Shown here: piece by piece, positions 26,503-35,421 of the stretch
Layout: the number at the start of each line of letters is the position of its first letter
How positions within the stretch are numbered: the stretch's first letter is position 1
DNA from: Armatimonadota bacterium
GTDB taxonomy: Bacteria > Armatimonadota > Fimbriimonadia > Fimbriimonadales > Fimbriimonadaceae
Assembly (NCBI GenBank): GCA_020438215.1
Contig: JAGQUX010000005.1
Location: 1-64,000 of the forward strand
DNA length: 64,000 nucleotides
Reading direction: 5' to 3'
Made by a program: the position numbers and the translations under genes
Notes under the pieces: generated by a model
Seen by the model: only the letters and a program-made list of their open reading frames with translations
What the model was told of the DNA's origin: nothing
Database searches by the model: none

Positions 26503-28421
26503 GCCAATCCAGAATTCGCGCGACTACGCTTGACCTGTTTCACCAAATGGTCAGCGTTCAGGCCGTGCTCGCCACGGATGATCGGCTGAGTTCCGTGCTC
26601 AACCCAATCATCAGGCAAACTCATGATCTCAAATCGAGCCGGGAAGATGCTTGCATCGCCAAGCTGATCGCGGAGTTGTTGCCCAAAACCACCAATCCGG
26701 ACATTCTCTTCAATCGTGATGACGTGGTTGGTTTTCGCCGCCCAAGCACCAATCGTGTCAATGTCAATCGGTTTGCACCAGCGCGCGTTGATCACAAGTG
26801 CTTTGACACCTTCATCAGCTAGTTGCTGAGCGGCTGTCCAAGCCTCAGTTACCATCGATCCAATAGCCACGATGACAACATCTGGTCGCCCTTCCTGCCC
26901 TCGCGGGACGCCAGGAATTCCCAGCACTTCAGCGCGACCATATTCAATCGGGCTCCGGCTTTCCGGAAGATTTTCTGGAACGCCACCGCGTGGATATCGA
27001 ATTGCAATCGGTCCCTTGTTGTAATCCGCCATGAATCCCATCATTTCGCGAAGCTCGGTTGCATCACGCGGAGCAATGAGCGTCATCTTCGGAATGTGAG
27101 TCAAGAACGAAATATCGAAGGTGCCGTGGTGAGTCGGGCCATCATCGCCAACGAGCCCAGCACGATCCATACAGAAGCGCACAGGTAGATTCTGGATACA
27201 CACATCATGCAGAACCTGGTCGTAGCCACGTTGCAAGAACGTTGAGTAGATCGTACAGAACGGCTTGAGGCCGCCCGCCGCCAATCCTGCCGCGAATGTC
27301 ACCGCGTGTTGCTCAGCAATCCCTGTGTCGTAATACTTGTCCGGGTGCTTCTGGCTGAACCCGATCAGTCCAGTTCCGTCTGGCATTGCCGCAGTAATCG
27401 CGAGGACTTTGTCGTCCTGATCAGCGAGTTCAATCATCGCATCGCCGAAAACTTGCGTATAGGCACGAGTTGAAGATTTCTTTGGCAGTTCACAAGCGGC
27501 AACATCAAACGGAACAACACCGTGCCACTTGGTCGCATCTTCTTCGGCAACTTCGTAGCCCTTGCCCTTGACGGTGATTGCATGAACAAACTTCGGGCCA
27601 GGGACATCGCGAAGATTGCGGAAGATTTCCAGCAAAGTTTGAAGATCGTGCCCATCGACCGGACCGATGTATTCGAAGCCCATCTCCTCGAAGATAGTGC
27701 CCGTGCTTTCTGGCGCAAAGTAGTGCGTGACACCATGTCGGAGACCTGCGGCAATACGTGGCGCTGGTCCAGGAATCCGCTCAATAATGCCCTTAGCACG
27801 TTGAGCAATATCCTGCACATAAGGGCGAGAGCGAAGGCGTGTGAAATAGCTGGTGAGCGCACCCACATTTGGCGCAATCGACATGCGGTTGTCATTGAGA
27901 ACCACTGTCATGTCGGTATTGAGTTCACCGGCATGGTTGAGAGCCTCCCAACTCATACCCGCGCAAATTGCGGCATCTCCCGTGACGGCGACAATGCGCT
28001 CTTTGGTACCCAATTGATCACGTGCTTCGGCAAAGCCAAGCGCGGCTGAGATTGCCGTTCCTGCGTGGCCAGCCCCAAATGCGTCTAGCTCGTGCTCATC
28101 GCGCTTCAAAAATCCGCTCAAACCGCGATGTTTCCGCATCGTTTCGAATCGCGGAAGGCGACCGGTCAGGAGCTTGTGCGGATACGCCTGGTGACCTGTA
28201 TCCCAGATCACTTTATCCGGCGGCATATCGAACGCCGCATAGAGAGCAACCGTCAGTTCAACCGTCCCCAAATTGGAAGAAAAGTGACCGCCCGTTTGAC
28301 TAATCTTGTCCAAAATCGCTTGGCGTACTTCCTTCGCGACTTCGTGCAATTCGGGGTCAGAAAACTTCTTCAGATCAAGGGGATTGACGATCTGGCTGAG
28401 CAGACGATAGGCTTCGCTCAT
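26499..28421 (-). CDS. dxs: 1-deoxy-D-xylulose-5-phosphate synthase
   Basis: This 640-aa thiamine-diphosphate enzyme makes DXP from pyruvate and glyceraldehyde 3-phosphate, the first step of the MEP pathway; ispE is at 6.2 kb. Evidence is SNLGTVELTVAL, the GDAAICAGMSWEALN..VLNDNRMSIAPN ThDP/Mg site, DGHDLQTLLEIF and the transketolase-like C-terminus with GIAEQHAVTFAAGLA. The order is standard and the length typical. AGAGAGTG precedes the ATG. Confidence 0.97.
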   Translation of the reverse strand: MSEAYRLLSQIVNPLDLKKFSDPELHEVAKEVRQAILDKISQTGGHFSSNLGTVELTVALYAAFDMPPDKVIWDTGHQAYPHKLLTGRLPRFETMRKHRGLSGFLKRDEHELDAFGAGHAGTAISAALGFAEARDQLGTKERIVAVTGDAAICAGMSWEALNHAGELNTDMTVVLNDNRMSIAPNVGALTSYFTRLRSRPYVQDIAQRAKGIIERIPGPAPRIAAGLRHGVTHYFAPESTGTIFEEMGFEYIGPVDGHDLQTLLEIFRNLRDVPGPKFVHAITVKGKGYEVAEEDATKWHGVVPFDVAACELPKKSSTRAYTQVFGDAMIELADQDDKVLAITAAMPDGTGLIGFSQKHPDKYYDTGIAEQHAVTFAAGLAAGGLKPFCTIYSTFLQRGYDQVLHDVCIQNLPVRFCMDRAGLVGDDGPTHHGTFDISFLTHIPKMTLIAPRDATELREMMGFMADYNKGPIAIRYPRGGVPENLPESRSPIEYGRAEVLGIPGVPRGQEGRPDVVIVAIGSMVTEAWTAAQQLADEGVKALVINARWCKPIDIDTIGAWAAKTNHVITIEENVRIGGFGQQLRDQLGDASIFPARFEIMSLPDDWVEHGTQPIIRGEHGLNADHLVKQVKRSRANSGLA

Positions 28422-28503
28422 GTCACTCTCTAACGTACCTTACGCTAGAGACCGTTCCCGCGTTCTTTTTACCGATCTGTAAGGCTTATTGCGGGGAAAA
28501 CAC

Positions 28504-28947
28504 CTATTCCCAGCGATCGGCAAGGATTTTGGCGAGTTTTTCAAGGAATTCCTCGTGCCCTTCATTGAAAGAACCGACCTGGTGACCATCAATATCTATC
28601 TGCCCGAGAATCTCGTCCCCCCCACGAATCAGCACCACGATTTCGCTCCGCGTTTCGAGTGAGCAAGCCAGATAATTCTCTAGCTCACGGACATCACTGA
28701 TGACCTGGTTTTTGTTCTCGGCAACGGCTGTCCCGCACACGCCACGACCCACGGGAATCCGATCATGATCGGTAAACGCCCCGACATACTCATCAAGTAC
28801 CAGCGTATCGCCCTCAAGCCGGTAGACACCGCTCCAGTTGTAGTCAGGCAGAGATTCCAACTGCTTCATCGCAAACTTACGGAGCGGAGCGCCAGACAAA
28901 CCTGAATCGCGTACAGAATTCAAAATCGCTTCGAATGAGGGGTTCAT
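28504..28947 (-). CDS. GAF domain protein related to free-methionine-R-sulfoxide reductase
   Basis: This 147-aa protein is a single GAF domain: NWSGVYRLEGDTLVL, RIPVGRGVCGTAVAE, SDV..L.NYLACSLETRSEIVV, ILGQIDIDG. The layout matches fRMsr (MsrC), which repairs free Met-R-sulfoxide. Two cysteines align with the family (C71 in GVCG and the likely catalytic C95 in LAC). The third, normally in a 'PAC.RI' stretch, is replaced (GAFTDHDRI). I take the ATG at 28947, which overlaps the preceding stop as ATGA, over the in-frame ATG at 28965. Confidence 0.75.
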   Translation of the reverse strand: MNPSFEAILNSVRDSGLSGAPLRKFAMKQLESLPDYNWSGVYRLEGDTLVLDEYVGAFTDHDRIPVGRGVCGTAVAENKNQVISDVRELENYLACSLETRSEIVVLIRGGDEILGQIDIDGHQVGSFNEGHEEFLEKLAKILADRWE

Positions 28948-29846
28948 GACAATTGCTTTTGCCAATCCAGCAAAACCTGTGATGTATCGTGACCCTTTTG
29001 CGGCAGAAGTTCATAGGTCAAGACCCCACCGTTTACGCCCGGCTGAATTCCCGATTCAGTGAGCATAAAGGCAAATCCGCTATCCCCAACCATTGATCCC
29101 GGGTGCATTGGCCCATTTTTGAGGACACCCATCCCGAGCCCGAGGAGATATTGTGTCGCTGCTTCAGCCGCTTCTGGATTGATCTCTCGAAACATGAGTT
29201 CTGCCAAGGAAAACTTCTGCATCCCCAACGTTTGAATCTCCAATCCCACACGACCGGGATTCAACTTCACTTGCAAAACATCCAGCACGCGGTATCCCAA
29301 CTCGGGATGCGGGAAGTCTGCGTGGACTCCTGGAAAGCGGTACATCTGACTAAGCGGGTCGGCAACAACCCCATCCGTAAGCAATGCAAGCTTTTCCGTC
29401 ACATCCAGCAAAAAAGAAACGGCGGGGCCAACATCGGGATCAAAGCTCTCGAAAGTGAACTGCACCACATGCCAAGCTCCTCGTAAGCGATCAGCTACTT
29501 GTGGGTCAAGCTTCTGCCCGGCGGATGAATTCAAGAACGGCGCAGGATCAAAGCCACTTTCGTCGGTGCTCATCACCAGCATCTTCAGAACTGTTTTGCG
29601 ATCAAGGCTCGCAACAGCGTAGGTTCCTCGCAATATCGGTTGCTCAAGTTCGGATTTATCATCACCCCGAAGCGGTACAGCGAACCCAGGGATAGCTCCA
29701 CCTTCCCCCTTAGGGTTCATAAATGCCTTGAGCGTCGGTAAGTGAGCATTCCCGGTCAGTACCGACATATAGAACCCAGACTGAATGCCATATCCTGGCC
29801 CTTTGGGTTTATTGAATGTGAGTCTTTCACGCAGGCGATTGAACAA
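28944..29846 (-). CDS. Hypothetical protein of the HTTM cassette
   Basis: This protein of about 300 aa is unrecognised. No membrane segments are seen; it looks like a soluble alpha/beta protein (..ILRGTYAVASLDRKTVLKMLVMS.., ..GVVADPLSQMYRFPG.., ..QVLLDWQKQLS). The frame is open to an ATG at 29918, but that would overlap the HTTM gene by 92 bases. I infer a TTG at 29846, overlapping by 20 bases and preceded by a GGAGGGAGAG stretch. An ATG at 29768 is the conservative choice. It is translationally coupled to the GAF gene downstream. Confidence 0.6.
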   Translation of the reverse strand: MFNRLRERLTFNKPKGPGYGIQSGFYMSVLTGNAHLPTLKAFMNPKGEGGAIPGFAVPLRGDDKSELEQPILRGTYAVASLDRKTVLKMLVMSTDESGFDPAPFLNSSAGQKLDPQVADRLRGAWHVVQFTFESFDPDVGPAVSFLLDVTEKLALLTDGVVADPLSQMYRFPGVHADFPHPELGYRVLDVLQVKLNPGRVGLEIQTLGMQKFSLAELMFREINPEAAEAATQYLLGLGMGVLKNGPMHPGSMVGDSGFAFMLTESGIQPGVNGGVLTYELLPQKGHDTSQVLLDWQKQLS

Positions 29847-30804
29847 CGGAACTCTCTCCCTCCTCGGCAAGGGCTTCTCCTCGGAAGAAAACCTTGCGCA
29901 GATTCGGATACTTCTCACTCAATCTACGTGCCCAAGCCGTCACTTCTTCGCCGGAATAGAAACAAATGTACGATGAAGTGATGACATAGCCAAACAACGG
30001 AATGTTCATCGAATACTCAATGTAGCCGTGGAGCAAGAGTCCACCCAGGAGCACCCACTTCCTTAGCGGCTTTGCAAAAGCCAAGAACGCCACCGCAAGC
30101 TCCACGATCAGTGTCCCGTATGTCGTTAGCATCACCATGAAGTGGCTATTGACGAAATCCGGCACCGGGAACCGATCAAATTCATGAAGCTGGGCAGGAT
30201 AATACGATGCGGTTCCATCGCGCCACATCGATCCCATCCACTTCCACCAGACCGTCGTGAAATAGACAATGCTGAGTTGAAGTTGAATCAGTCGCTGTGG
30301 CCATAGAGAAACTTCTTTTGGCTCTACCGTAGCCTTCCCTTTCTTTATGGCGATCATCCGATCCAGCGAAAGCGCCGCACCGCTCGGAGCGATCATTACG
30401 TAGAAGCACCACATCCGAATCAGCGTATCGGCCGAACTCAAAATATCGGGTGAGCGATGATGCAAAGCCAGCGTGCCAACAAACAGCACCACACTCGATA
30501 CGCGCGACCACAACCCGAGCATCGTGGTCAAAGCGGAAAGCGTGATGACCGCGTAAATCACCGCCATCAATCGAGCGTCTTGAACGTAGATCAGCGGACT
30601 AAACCTAGGAACCCCTTCGCTCCATCGCTGAGCCATCCATGCGGGATAGAGTCCCTTCTCGGTGTACCAAGAGTTGAACGATACCGCCGTCATCAAGAAG
30701 TTGAGGAGCGAGAACAACCCGACAAAAATCCGAAATGTCGCCAAGGCAACCGGCGAGCCAAACCCAAAAACCGCTTCGTTGAAGCTGATCTTCTCCTTAC
30801 TCAC
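29827..30804 (-). CDS. HTTM (vitamin K-dependent gamma-carboxylase-like) membrane protein
   Basis: The 325-aa polytopic protein has about six hydrophobic segments. HTTM family landmarks are ..LATFRIFVGLFSLLNFL, SWYTEKGLYPAWMAQRW, LHHRSPDILSSADTLIRMWCFYVM and QLQLSIVYFTTVWWKWMGSMWRDGTASYY. The human relative carboxylates glutamate; bacterial members are mostly uncharacterised. It overlaps the partner gene upstream by eight bases and the gene downstream, forming a compact leftward cassette. Confidence 0.85.
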   Translation of the reverse strand: MSKEKISFNEAVFGFGSPVALATFRIFVGLFSLLNFLMTAVSFNSWYTEKGLYPAWMAQRWSEGVPRFSPLIYVQDARLMAVIYAVITLSALTTMLGLWSRVSSVVLFVGTLALHHRSPDILSSADTLIRMWCFYVMIAPSGAALSLDRMIAIKKGKATVEPKEVSLWPQRLIQLQLSIVYFTTVWWKWMGSMWRDGTASYYPAQLHEFDRFPVPDFVNSHFMVMLTTYGTLIVELAVAFLAFAKPLRKWVLLGGLLLHGYIEYSMNIPLFGYVITSSYICFYSGEEVTAWARRLSEKYPNLRKVFFRGEALAEEGESSVVQSPA

Positions 30805-31432
30805 TCTTGAACTCCTTTAGCTTTTCTTGATCAAGTACGGTGTAGTAAATCTCCCAAGTTTGGTACTCATCTTTCACCGGCGTGCCGATATCCGGACAAT
30901 CCATCCAATGACGTCTTAACCGGATTTCAACCGGGGGGTTTTCTGGAGTCACCCATGCTTGAGCCGCCATCCAATAGGCGGTTTGTGGCCACTTGTACTC
31001 GTAAGCATCGGGGGAAAGTCGCTCTCGAAACTTGCGATACCGCTCGTGGAAAAATTTCTTGGGAATCGGCATGGAATAGATCCGCGGATACTCCACCGTT
31101 TTCTCCGACCCATCCTCATACTTGACAATTGCGTCCATATACATGTCGGTACGGGCAGGGTTCGGAGCAAACATATCCCAACTCTGCCAGAGCCCAGTCG
31201 GCATCATGTAGTAGGACAGAAAAACATCGCGGTTCCGGAATAGGTTGCGGTTCTCCGTCAGGAAGGTATCGGAGAAGTATTGAACTCTTTTCAATGGCGG
31301 TAAAGCTCGGTTTTCGACCTCACGCTCAGGTGACAACCCGGGGAGAGACCACCCGATGATCATCACTGCGTGAAAAATCACAAACGCTTTCACCGCCCAA
31401 TGAACCTGCTTTTTTTCGCGGGATTCATCCAT
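30797..31432 (-). CDS. Single-pass membrane protein partner of HTTM protein
   Basis: This 211-aa protein has one N-terminal membrane segment (about residues 14-30) and an extracytoplasmic region. The region contains QSWDMFAPNPARTDMYMDAIVKYEDGSE, a WDMFAPNP signature I associate with partners of HTTM proteins. It ends in a charged region. It is first in the leftward cassette and overlaps the HTTM gene by eight bases. Function is unknown; pairing and topology suggest a two-subunit membrane complex. Confidence 0.7.
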   Translation of the reverse strand: MDESREKKQVHWAVKAFVIFHAVMIIGWSLPGLSPEREVENRALPPLKRVQYFSDTFLTENRNLFRNRDVFLSYYMMPTGLWQSWDMFAPNPARTDMYMDAIVKYEDGSEKTVEYPRIYSMPIPKKFFHERYRKFRERLSPDAYEYKWPQTAYWMAAQAWVTPENPPVEIRLRRHWMDCPDIGTPVKDEYQTWEIYYTVLDQEKLKEFKSE

Positions 31433-31492
31433 GCTGTGCCCTTAGTATGACCGGTTCCACCTGCGAATCGAATAGACTCAGGCGGGAACTTG

Positions 31493-32986
31493 ATGGAACG
31501 GGCAGATTTCTTGGTCATTGGTAGCGGGTTAGCTGGCCTCACCTTCGCGCTTGAAGTGGCGAAACACGGACGAGTCATCGTCTTGACGAAATCGCACATC
31601 ACCGATTCCAACACCAACTGGGCGCAAGGTGGAATTGCCGCCGCTGTTGGCGAATCCGATTCTTGGACGCTCCACGAACAAGACACCCTTACCGCCGGCG
31701 CAGGTTTGTGTGACCCTGCCGCAGTTCAGTTCCTCGTCAAAAACGCCCCCGAAGCCATTGATTGGCTTACCAGCCTGGGCGCACGATTCGATGTCACAGG
31801 TTCCAACGAACTCGATCTCGGGCGCGAGGGAGGACACAGCCGCCATCGCATCGTTCACCACGCGGATAAGACCGGCTGGGAAGTGGAGCGCACCGTCAGC
31901 GCGGCTGTACGAAAGAACCCCAACATCACCGTCTTTGAAAACACTTTTGTCACCAAATTGTTAGTGGATAACAACCGATGCCTTGGCGTCAGTGCGATTG
32001 TCAACGACCTGGGTGCGCGGAATTTCTTCGCACGGGCAACGATTCTCGCCACAGGCGGATGCGGGCAAATCTACTCCACAACCACCAACCCAAAAGTCGC
32101 GACCGGCGATGGATTCGCACTTGCCCAAGATGCGGGTGCCGAACTCAAAAACCTAGAGTTCCAGCAGTTCCACCCCACAACCCTCGTCCATCCACAGCTA
32201 CCTGGGTTCCTCATCACCGAGGCAATGCGTGGTGCCGGGGCCACCCTCCGCAACCATCGGGGTCGGCGATTCATGTACGACCACGACTCGCGGCTGGAAC
32301 TCGCGCCGCGCGATATCGTCGCCCGCGCCATCCAAAAGGAGATTCAGCGGCTCAGCACTTGGTGCGTTTATCTTGATGCAACCCACATCCCCGCCGAACT
32401 TCTGCAGAGAGAGTTCCCAACAATCTGGGAGAAACTCCGCACGGTTCGCATTGAAATTGAAAAGGATTGGATTCCCATCAGCCCCGCCCAGCACTACGCT
32501 TGTGGCGGCGTCACCACCGATCTTGATGCCAAGACAAACATTCCTGGCCTCTATGCCAGCGGCGAGGTGACCTCTACCGGCGTCCACGGCGCAAACCGCT
32601 TGGCCAGTAACAGCCTCCTCGAGGCGATTGTTTTCTCTCGGTCAGCGGCGCTGGTGGCGGTGGATGAAGCCGATTTGCCTTCTGGATTGCCGGAGGCGGT
32701 GCACATCCCGCAGAGCATCCCCGAAGCCGAGGCGATCCGGGTTCGCCATGCTGTCCAGCATCTGATGAGTCAGCACGTTGGTGTTTTCCGAACCACGAAG
32801 GGTTTGCAAATCGCTTCCGAGCAGATTCGTGAGACTGCGGAGGAGGTTGCCTCTATGCCCCGAACCTCGTTCAGCACCTACGCGCAAGAGGCGGAGAACA
32901 TTGTCAATGTTTCGCGCCTCGTTGCCGATGCCGCCGCCGCCCGCACCGAGAACATTGGCTTGCACTTCAATGAAGATTTTGCGTAG
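31493..32986 (+). CDS. nadB: L-aspartate oxidase
   Basis: This 497-aa flavoprotein oxidises aspartate to iminoaspartate, the substrate of NadA. The N-terminal FAD motif is DFLVIGSGLAGLTFALEVA. Family blocks include SNTNWAQGGIAAA, GGHSRHRIVHHADKTG, FQQFHPTTLVHP and YASGEVTSTGVHGANRLASNSLLEA. The long helical C-terminus of full NadB is somewhat short. The start is the ATG at 31493, with GGCGGG about nine bases upstream; a TTG codon directly precedes it. Confidence 0.95.
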   Translation: MERADFLVIGSGLAGLTFALEVAKHGRVIVLTKSHITDSNTNWAQGGIAAAVGESDSWTLHEQDTLTAGAGLCDPAAVQFLVKNAPEAIDWLTSLGARFDVTGSNELDLGREGGHSRHRIVHHADKTGWEVERTVSAAVRKNPNITVFENTFVTKLLVDNNRCLGVSAIVNDLGARNFFARATILATGGCGQIYSTTTNPKVATGDGFALAQDAGAELKNLEFQQFHPTTLVHPQLPGFLITEAMRGAGATLRNHRGRRFMYDHDSRLELAPRDIVARAIQKEIQRLSTWCVYLDATHIPAELLQREFPTIWEKLRTVRIEIEKDWIPISPAQHYACGGVTTDLDAKTNIPGLYASGEVTSTGVHGANRLASNSLLEAIVFSRSAALVAVDEADLPSGLPEAVHIPQSIPEAEAIRVRHAVQHLMSQHVGVFRTTKGLQIASEQIRETAEEVASMPRTSFSTYAQEAENIVNVSRLVADAAAARTENIGLHFNEDFA

Positions 32987-33023
32987 CAAAATGAACTCCC
33001 ACCCGTTACAATAGTTAGTAACT

Positions 33024-33434
33024 ATGCTCTGCTCACTGATTGCTCTTTATTTGCTCAATCAAGAGATTCCTGCCAATAGCCGTGCAGGGTATGCCTACAT
33101 CAACGCCATTACCGATTTGCACTTTTCGGCTACGGAAATCCAAGGGCTGCAAAAACAGTTGGCTGAATCGAAAGACTATCAAGAAAGAGTCGGAGCCGCA
33201 TATGTCCTCTACCTTCATTACCGCACAGAAGCGAACATGAAAGTTGTAGTCAAAGAAGCCGAGGCGAGCTTTGAAACCAACTCGATTTGGCACGAATATC
33301 TCGGGAACACCGTCGGTAAGATTGCTCTGAATGACTGCGATCAGGTCGCCTTTTCAACTCTTATCACGCTTAAATCAGATGGGGCAATGGCAGAACTGAT
33401 CAGCGAGCGGCTTTCGGAGATACTGCTGAAGTAA
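33024..33434 (+). CDS. Hypothetical exported-type protein, probably truncated by an in-frame stop
   Basis: The 136-aa product has a short hydrophobic start (MLCSLIALYLLNQ) that may be a signal or anchor. A helical region follows (EIQGLQKQLAESKDYQERVGAAYVLYLHYR.., ..MAELISERLSEILLK). No family is recognised. The stop TAA (33432-33434) is followed in the same frame by about 95 more codons of protein-like sequence with no start of its own. The original gene was therefore probably about 230 codons. TACAAT at 33007-33012 gives a promoter-like element with a very short leader. Confidence 0.55.
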   Translation: MLCSLIALYLLNQEIPANSRAGYAYINAITDLHFSATEIQGLQKQLAESKDYQERVGAAYVLYLHYRTEANMKVVVKEAEASFETNSIWHEYLGNTVGKIALNDCDQVAFSTLITLKSDGAMAELISERLSEILLK

Positions 33435-33722
33435 CCGCTCTTCTTTGCCGAAGGCTTAGAAGCATTCTTTCCCCAGCTCGATAACGCGAAAAGTCTCCGT
33501 TCCTTGAAAGCAAACAAACGCTTACTGGGATGGGCATTCATGGCGTCAGATTCTAAGGAAGCGACTCGCTTTAACCGAGCATTGGATACGATGTCAAAGG
33601 GCAAACCCGTCCATCAAAAATGGGCAGGGCTACTCGAAACACTTTTGCGGGAAGTCACTCAGAATAACCCGGAGTCGGGACACCGACCGGCAACGGCGAA
33701 GCCCACGCCGGTAGCCGGATAA
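33435..33722 (+). pseudogene. Downstream half of the split 33024 gene
   Basis: Directly after the TAA at 33432-33434 the same frame stays open to 33722. It encodes plausible helical protein (LFFAEGLEAFFPQL.., LKANKRLLGWAFMASDSKEA.., WAGLLETLLREVTQ). Only a TTG at 33504 could start it, with no ribosome site. The last 68 bases run antisense into the end of the 588-aa gene and need not be real. A nonsense mutation of a CAA, GAA or AAA codon, a sequencing error or stop read-through would each explain it. Confidence 0.5.
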
Positions 33723-35421
33723 TCACCGAGCAGGTGCCCTGCTCTTTCGGTTGGAAGCTGAGCATTGTTGAACCCAAAAGCGTGCTTGGTTTCACCCCAA
33801 CGAGGTTCGTTTCCGCTTCAATCTCGATGGGATAGCCCGTCAGCAAAACGAGACTCTGCGGAGCCCCCGCGCGGTGTATCCACGACAGCCGATACCCCTT
33901 CTCGTGTGGCTCGACCGTCACACCAATGGGCGAAAGAACGCGCACATGCCCCAGTAGAGACGCAACATACGGGTGGATGTTGGTGATCACGGTTGCATCA
34001 CTGAACAGCGACAGACGCAGGCTCGCCAAAGGATCGGGTTGCTCGCCTTTCTTGACTTCAAAGCCGCGCTTCTCTTGGTAGATCGGAAGCACCTTCTCTG
34101 CCACCAACCCAGCGTGAAGCATCGCCGCTCGAAGGCGCAACGACTGATCATCACTCAATGCCGCCGCAAACGCCGCGAGCCCCGTGGCGCGATGATCCGG
34201 TTTTGAATCCGCATCGGTGAGCACCCACCGGCTCGCATCAAAAGTCTTGAGAAGTTCGGCAAGGAACGAATTGGGAGCTTCCGTGAGTTCTTCAATCCGA
34301 ATTGACTCTTCTAACAGCGCATGAGCGGCGAGAATGTCCGGATTCTCGCGCGGTGCACCGCTACTATTCACCTGCGCGGAGAGCCGCTGGAAGTCTGTTC
34401 GCACCGAATCTACTGCCGACTTGAGAGCCAAATCGCGGCGGCAAACCAAGTTCTTGAGGGCAAGTTCGGTCACACTCGGGACATCGAACGGGTTCACTGT
34501 CGTCAGCCCATCGGGGACGGTGCCAACACTCAAACCGCGCCCAACGGGCACGCGCCGGATGGGAAATCGGACAGCAATACGCGGCTCAGTTGAGAAAGCA
34601 AGCGGACCATAATCCAGATCGCCGACGGGAGGTGTGACTCCAGTCAGAATCTTGACCCCATAGCCGCCTTGCTTGCAGAGCATCAGCGGAATCGGAATAA
34701 TTGCGCCGGGCTTATCGTAGTTCCAAATCGCAACCAGCGCAGATTCTTCCGATCTCACATCCACCGAGACCAGCTCTGGTGCCGACTGAGTGAGGTACTT
34801 TGCGTTCGCTTTGACTTTATTGACGGTCTGCCCCAACCCGGCAACAGACATCCCTATCTTCTCCAATCCAATCGGGAGCATGGCGCGAACCCAGCCCTTG
34901 TACCGCTCCGTCGTGCGGACTCGCCATTCGCCCGATGAACCTTCGGCTATCAGCTGTACCGGCTTATCAAAGACGAGGAGAACCGGCACTTGATCCGCTT
35001 GGAAGGAGACCATCACCCAGTTCGATGGAGCAGTCGGATTTCCCGCATCGACCGTACCTTCCCCCCAACTGAGGAACGGACTAAGATTGCTACCGAAATT
35101 GAGCTCGAACCCGAGGGCAAAGTACATCTCCATTCCCGGTGTGGAGCGATGAAATTTGAACGCACTGGGCGTCATCGCAAAGTCGCGCCCGCGATAGAAG
35201 GCGGTCTGCTCCGACTCTTCCTTCAGAGCCATCTCTTTGACTGGAGATGCAAACTTGAACTTCTCACCAAACGTGGCTTTCACCCGAAAACCGTCTTCGG
35301 TTATCAGGAAATCACGGGATAAAGGCGATTCGCCAAACCCGTACTGTCCAGCCCATGCAGAAACGCAAAAAGCTAACCCACACAACGAGCTAAAAGCTCG
35401 TACCCAACAATTCAATGCCAA
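33655..35421 (-). CDS. Large secreted protein, function unknown
   Basis: The 588-aa protein begins with a likely signal peptide (WVRAFSSLCGLAFCVSAWAG, cut after AWA). The N-terminal half is beta-rich (SRDFLITEDGFRVKATFGEKF.., ..WVMVSFQADQVPVLLVF..) and the middle part helical (..ALAAFAAALSDDQSLRLRAAML..). I do not recognise a family. It overlaps the LptD-like gene upstream by 32 bases on the same strand. That close coupling suggests a shared envelope role. Confidence 0.6.
   Translation of the reverse strand: MALNCWVRAFSSLCGLAFCVSAWAGQYGFGESPLSRDFLITEDGFRVKATFGEKFKFASPVKEMALKEESEQTAFYRGRDFAMTPSAFKFHRSTPGMEMYFALGFELNFGSNLSPFLSWGEGTVDAGNPTAPSNWVMVSFQADQVPVLLVFDKPVQLIAEGSSGEWRVRTTERYKGWVRAMLPIGLEKIGMSVAGLGQTVNKVKANAKYLTQSAPELVSVDVRSEESALVAIWNYDKPGAIIPIPLMLCKQGGYGVKILTGVTPPVGDLDYGPLAFSTEPRIAVRFPIRRVPVGRGLSVGTVPDGLTTVNPFDVPSVTELALKNLVCRRDLALKSAVDSVRTDFQRLSAQVNSSGAPRENPDILAAHALLEESIRIEELTEAPNSFLAELLKTFDASRWVLTDADSKPDHRATGLAAFAAALSDDQSLRLRAAMLHAGLVAEKVLPIYQEKRGFEVKKGEQPDPLASLRLSLFSDATVITNIHPYVASLLGHVRVLSPIGVTVEPHEKGYRLSWIHRAGAPQSLVLLTGYPIEIEAETNLVGVKPSTLLGSTMLSFQPKEQGTCSVIIRLPAWASPLPVGVPTPGYSE

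Noticed and set aside
33341-33604. An 87-codon minus-strand frame over the split gene
   Set aside because: No ribosome site or family match. The + strand frame on both sides of the TAA looks more like protein.
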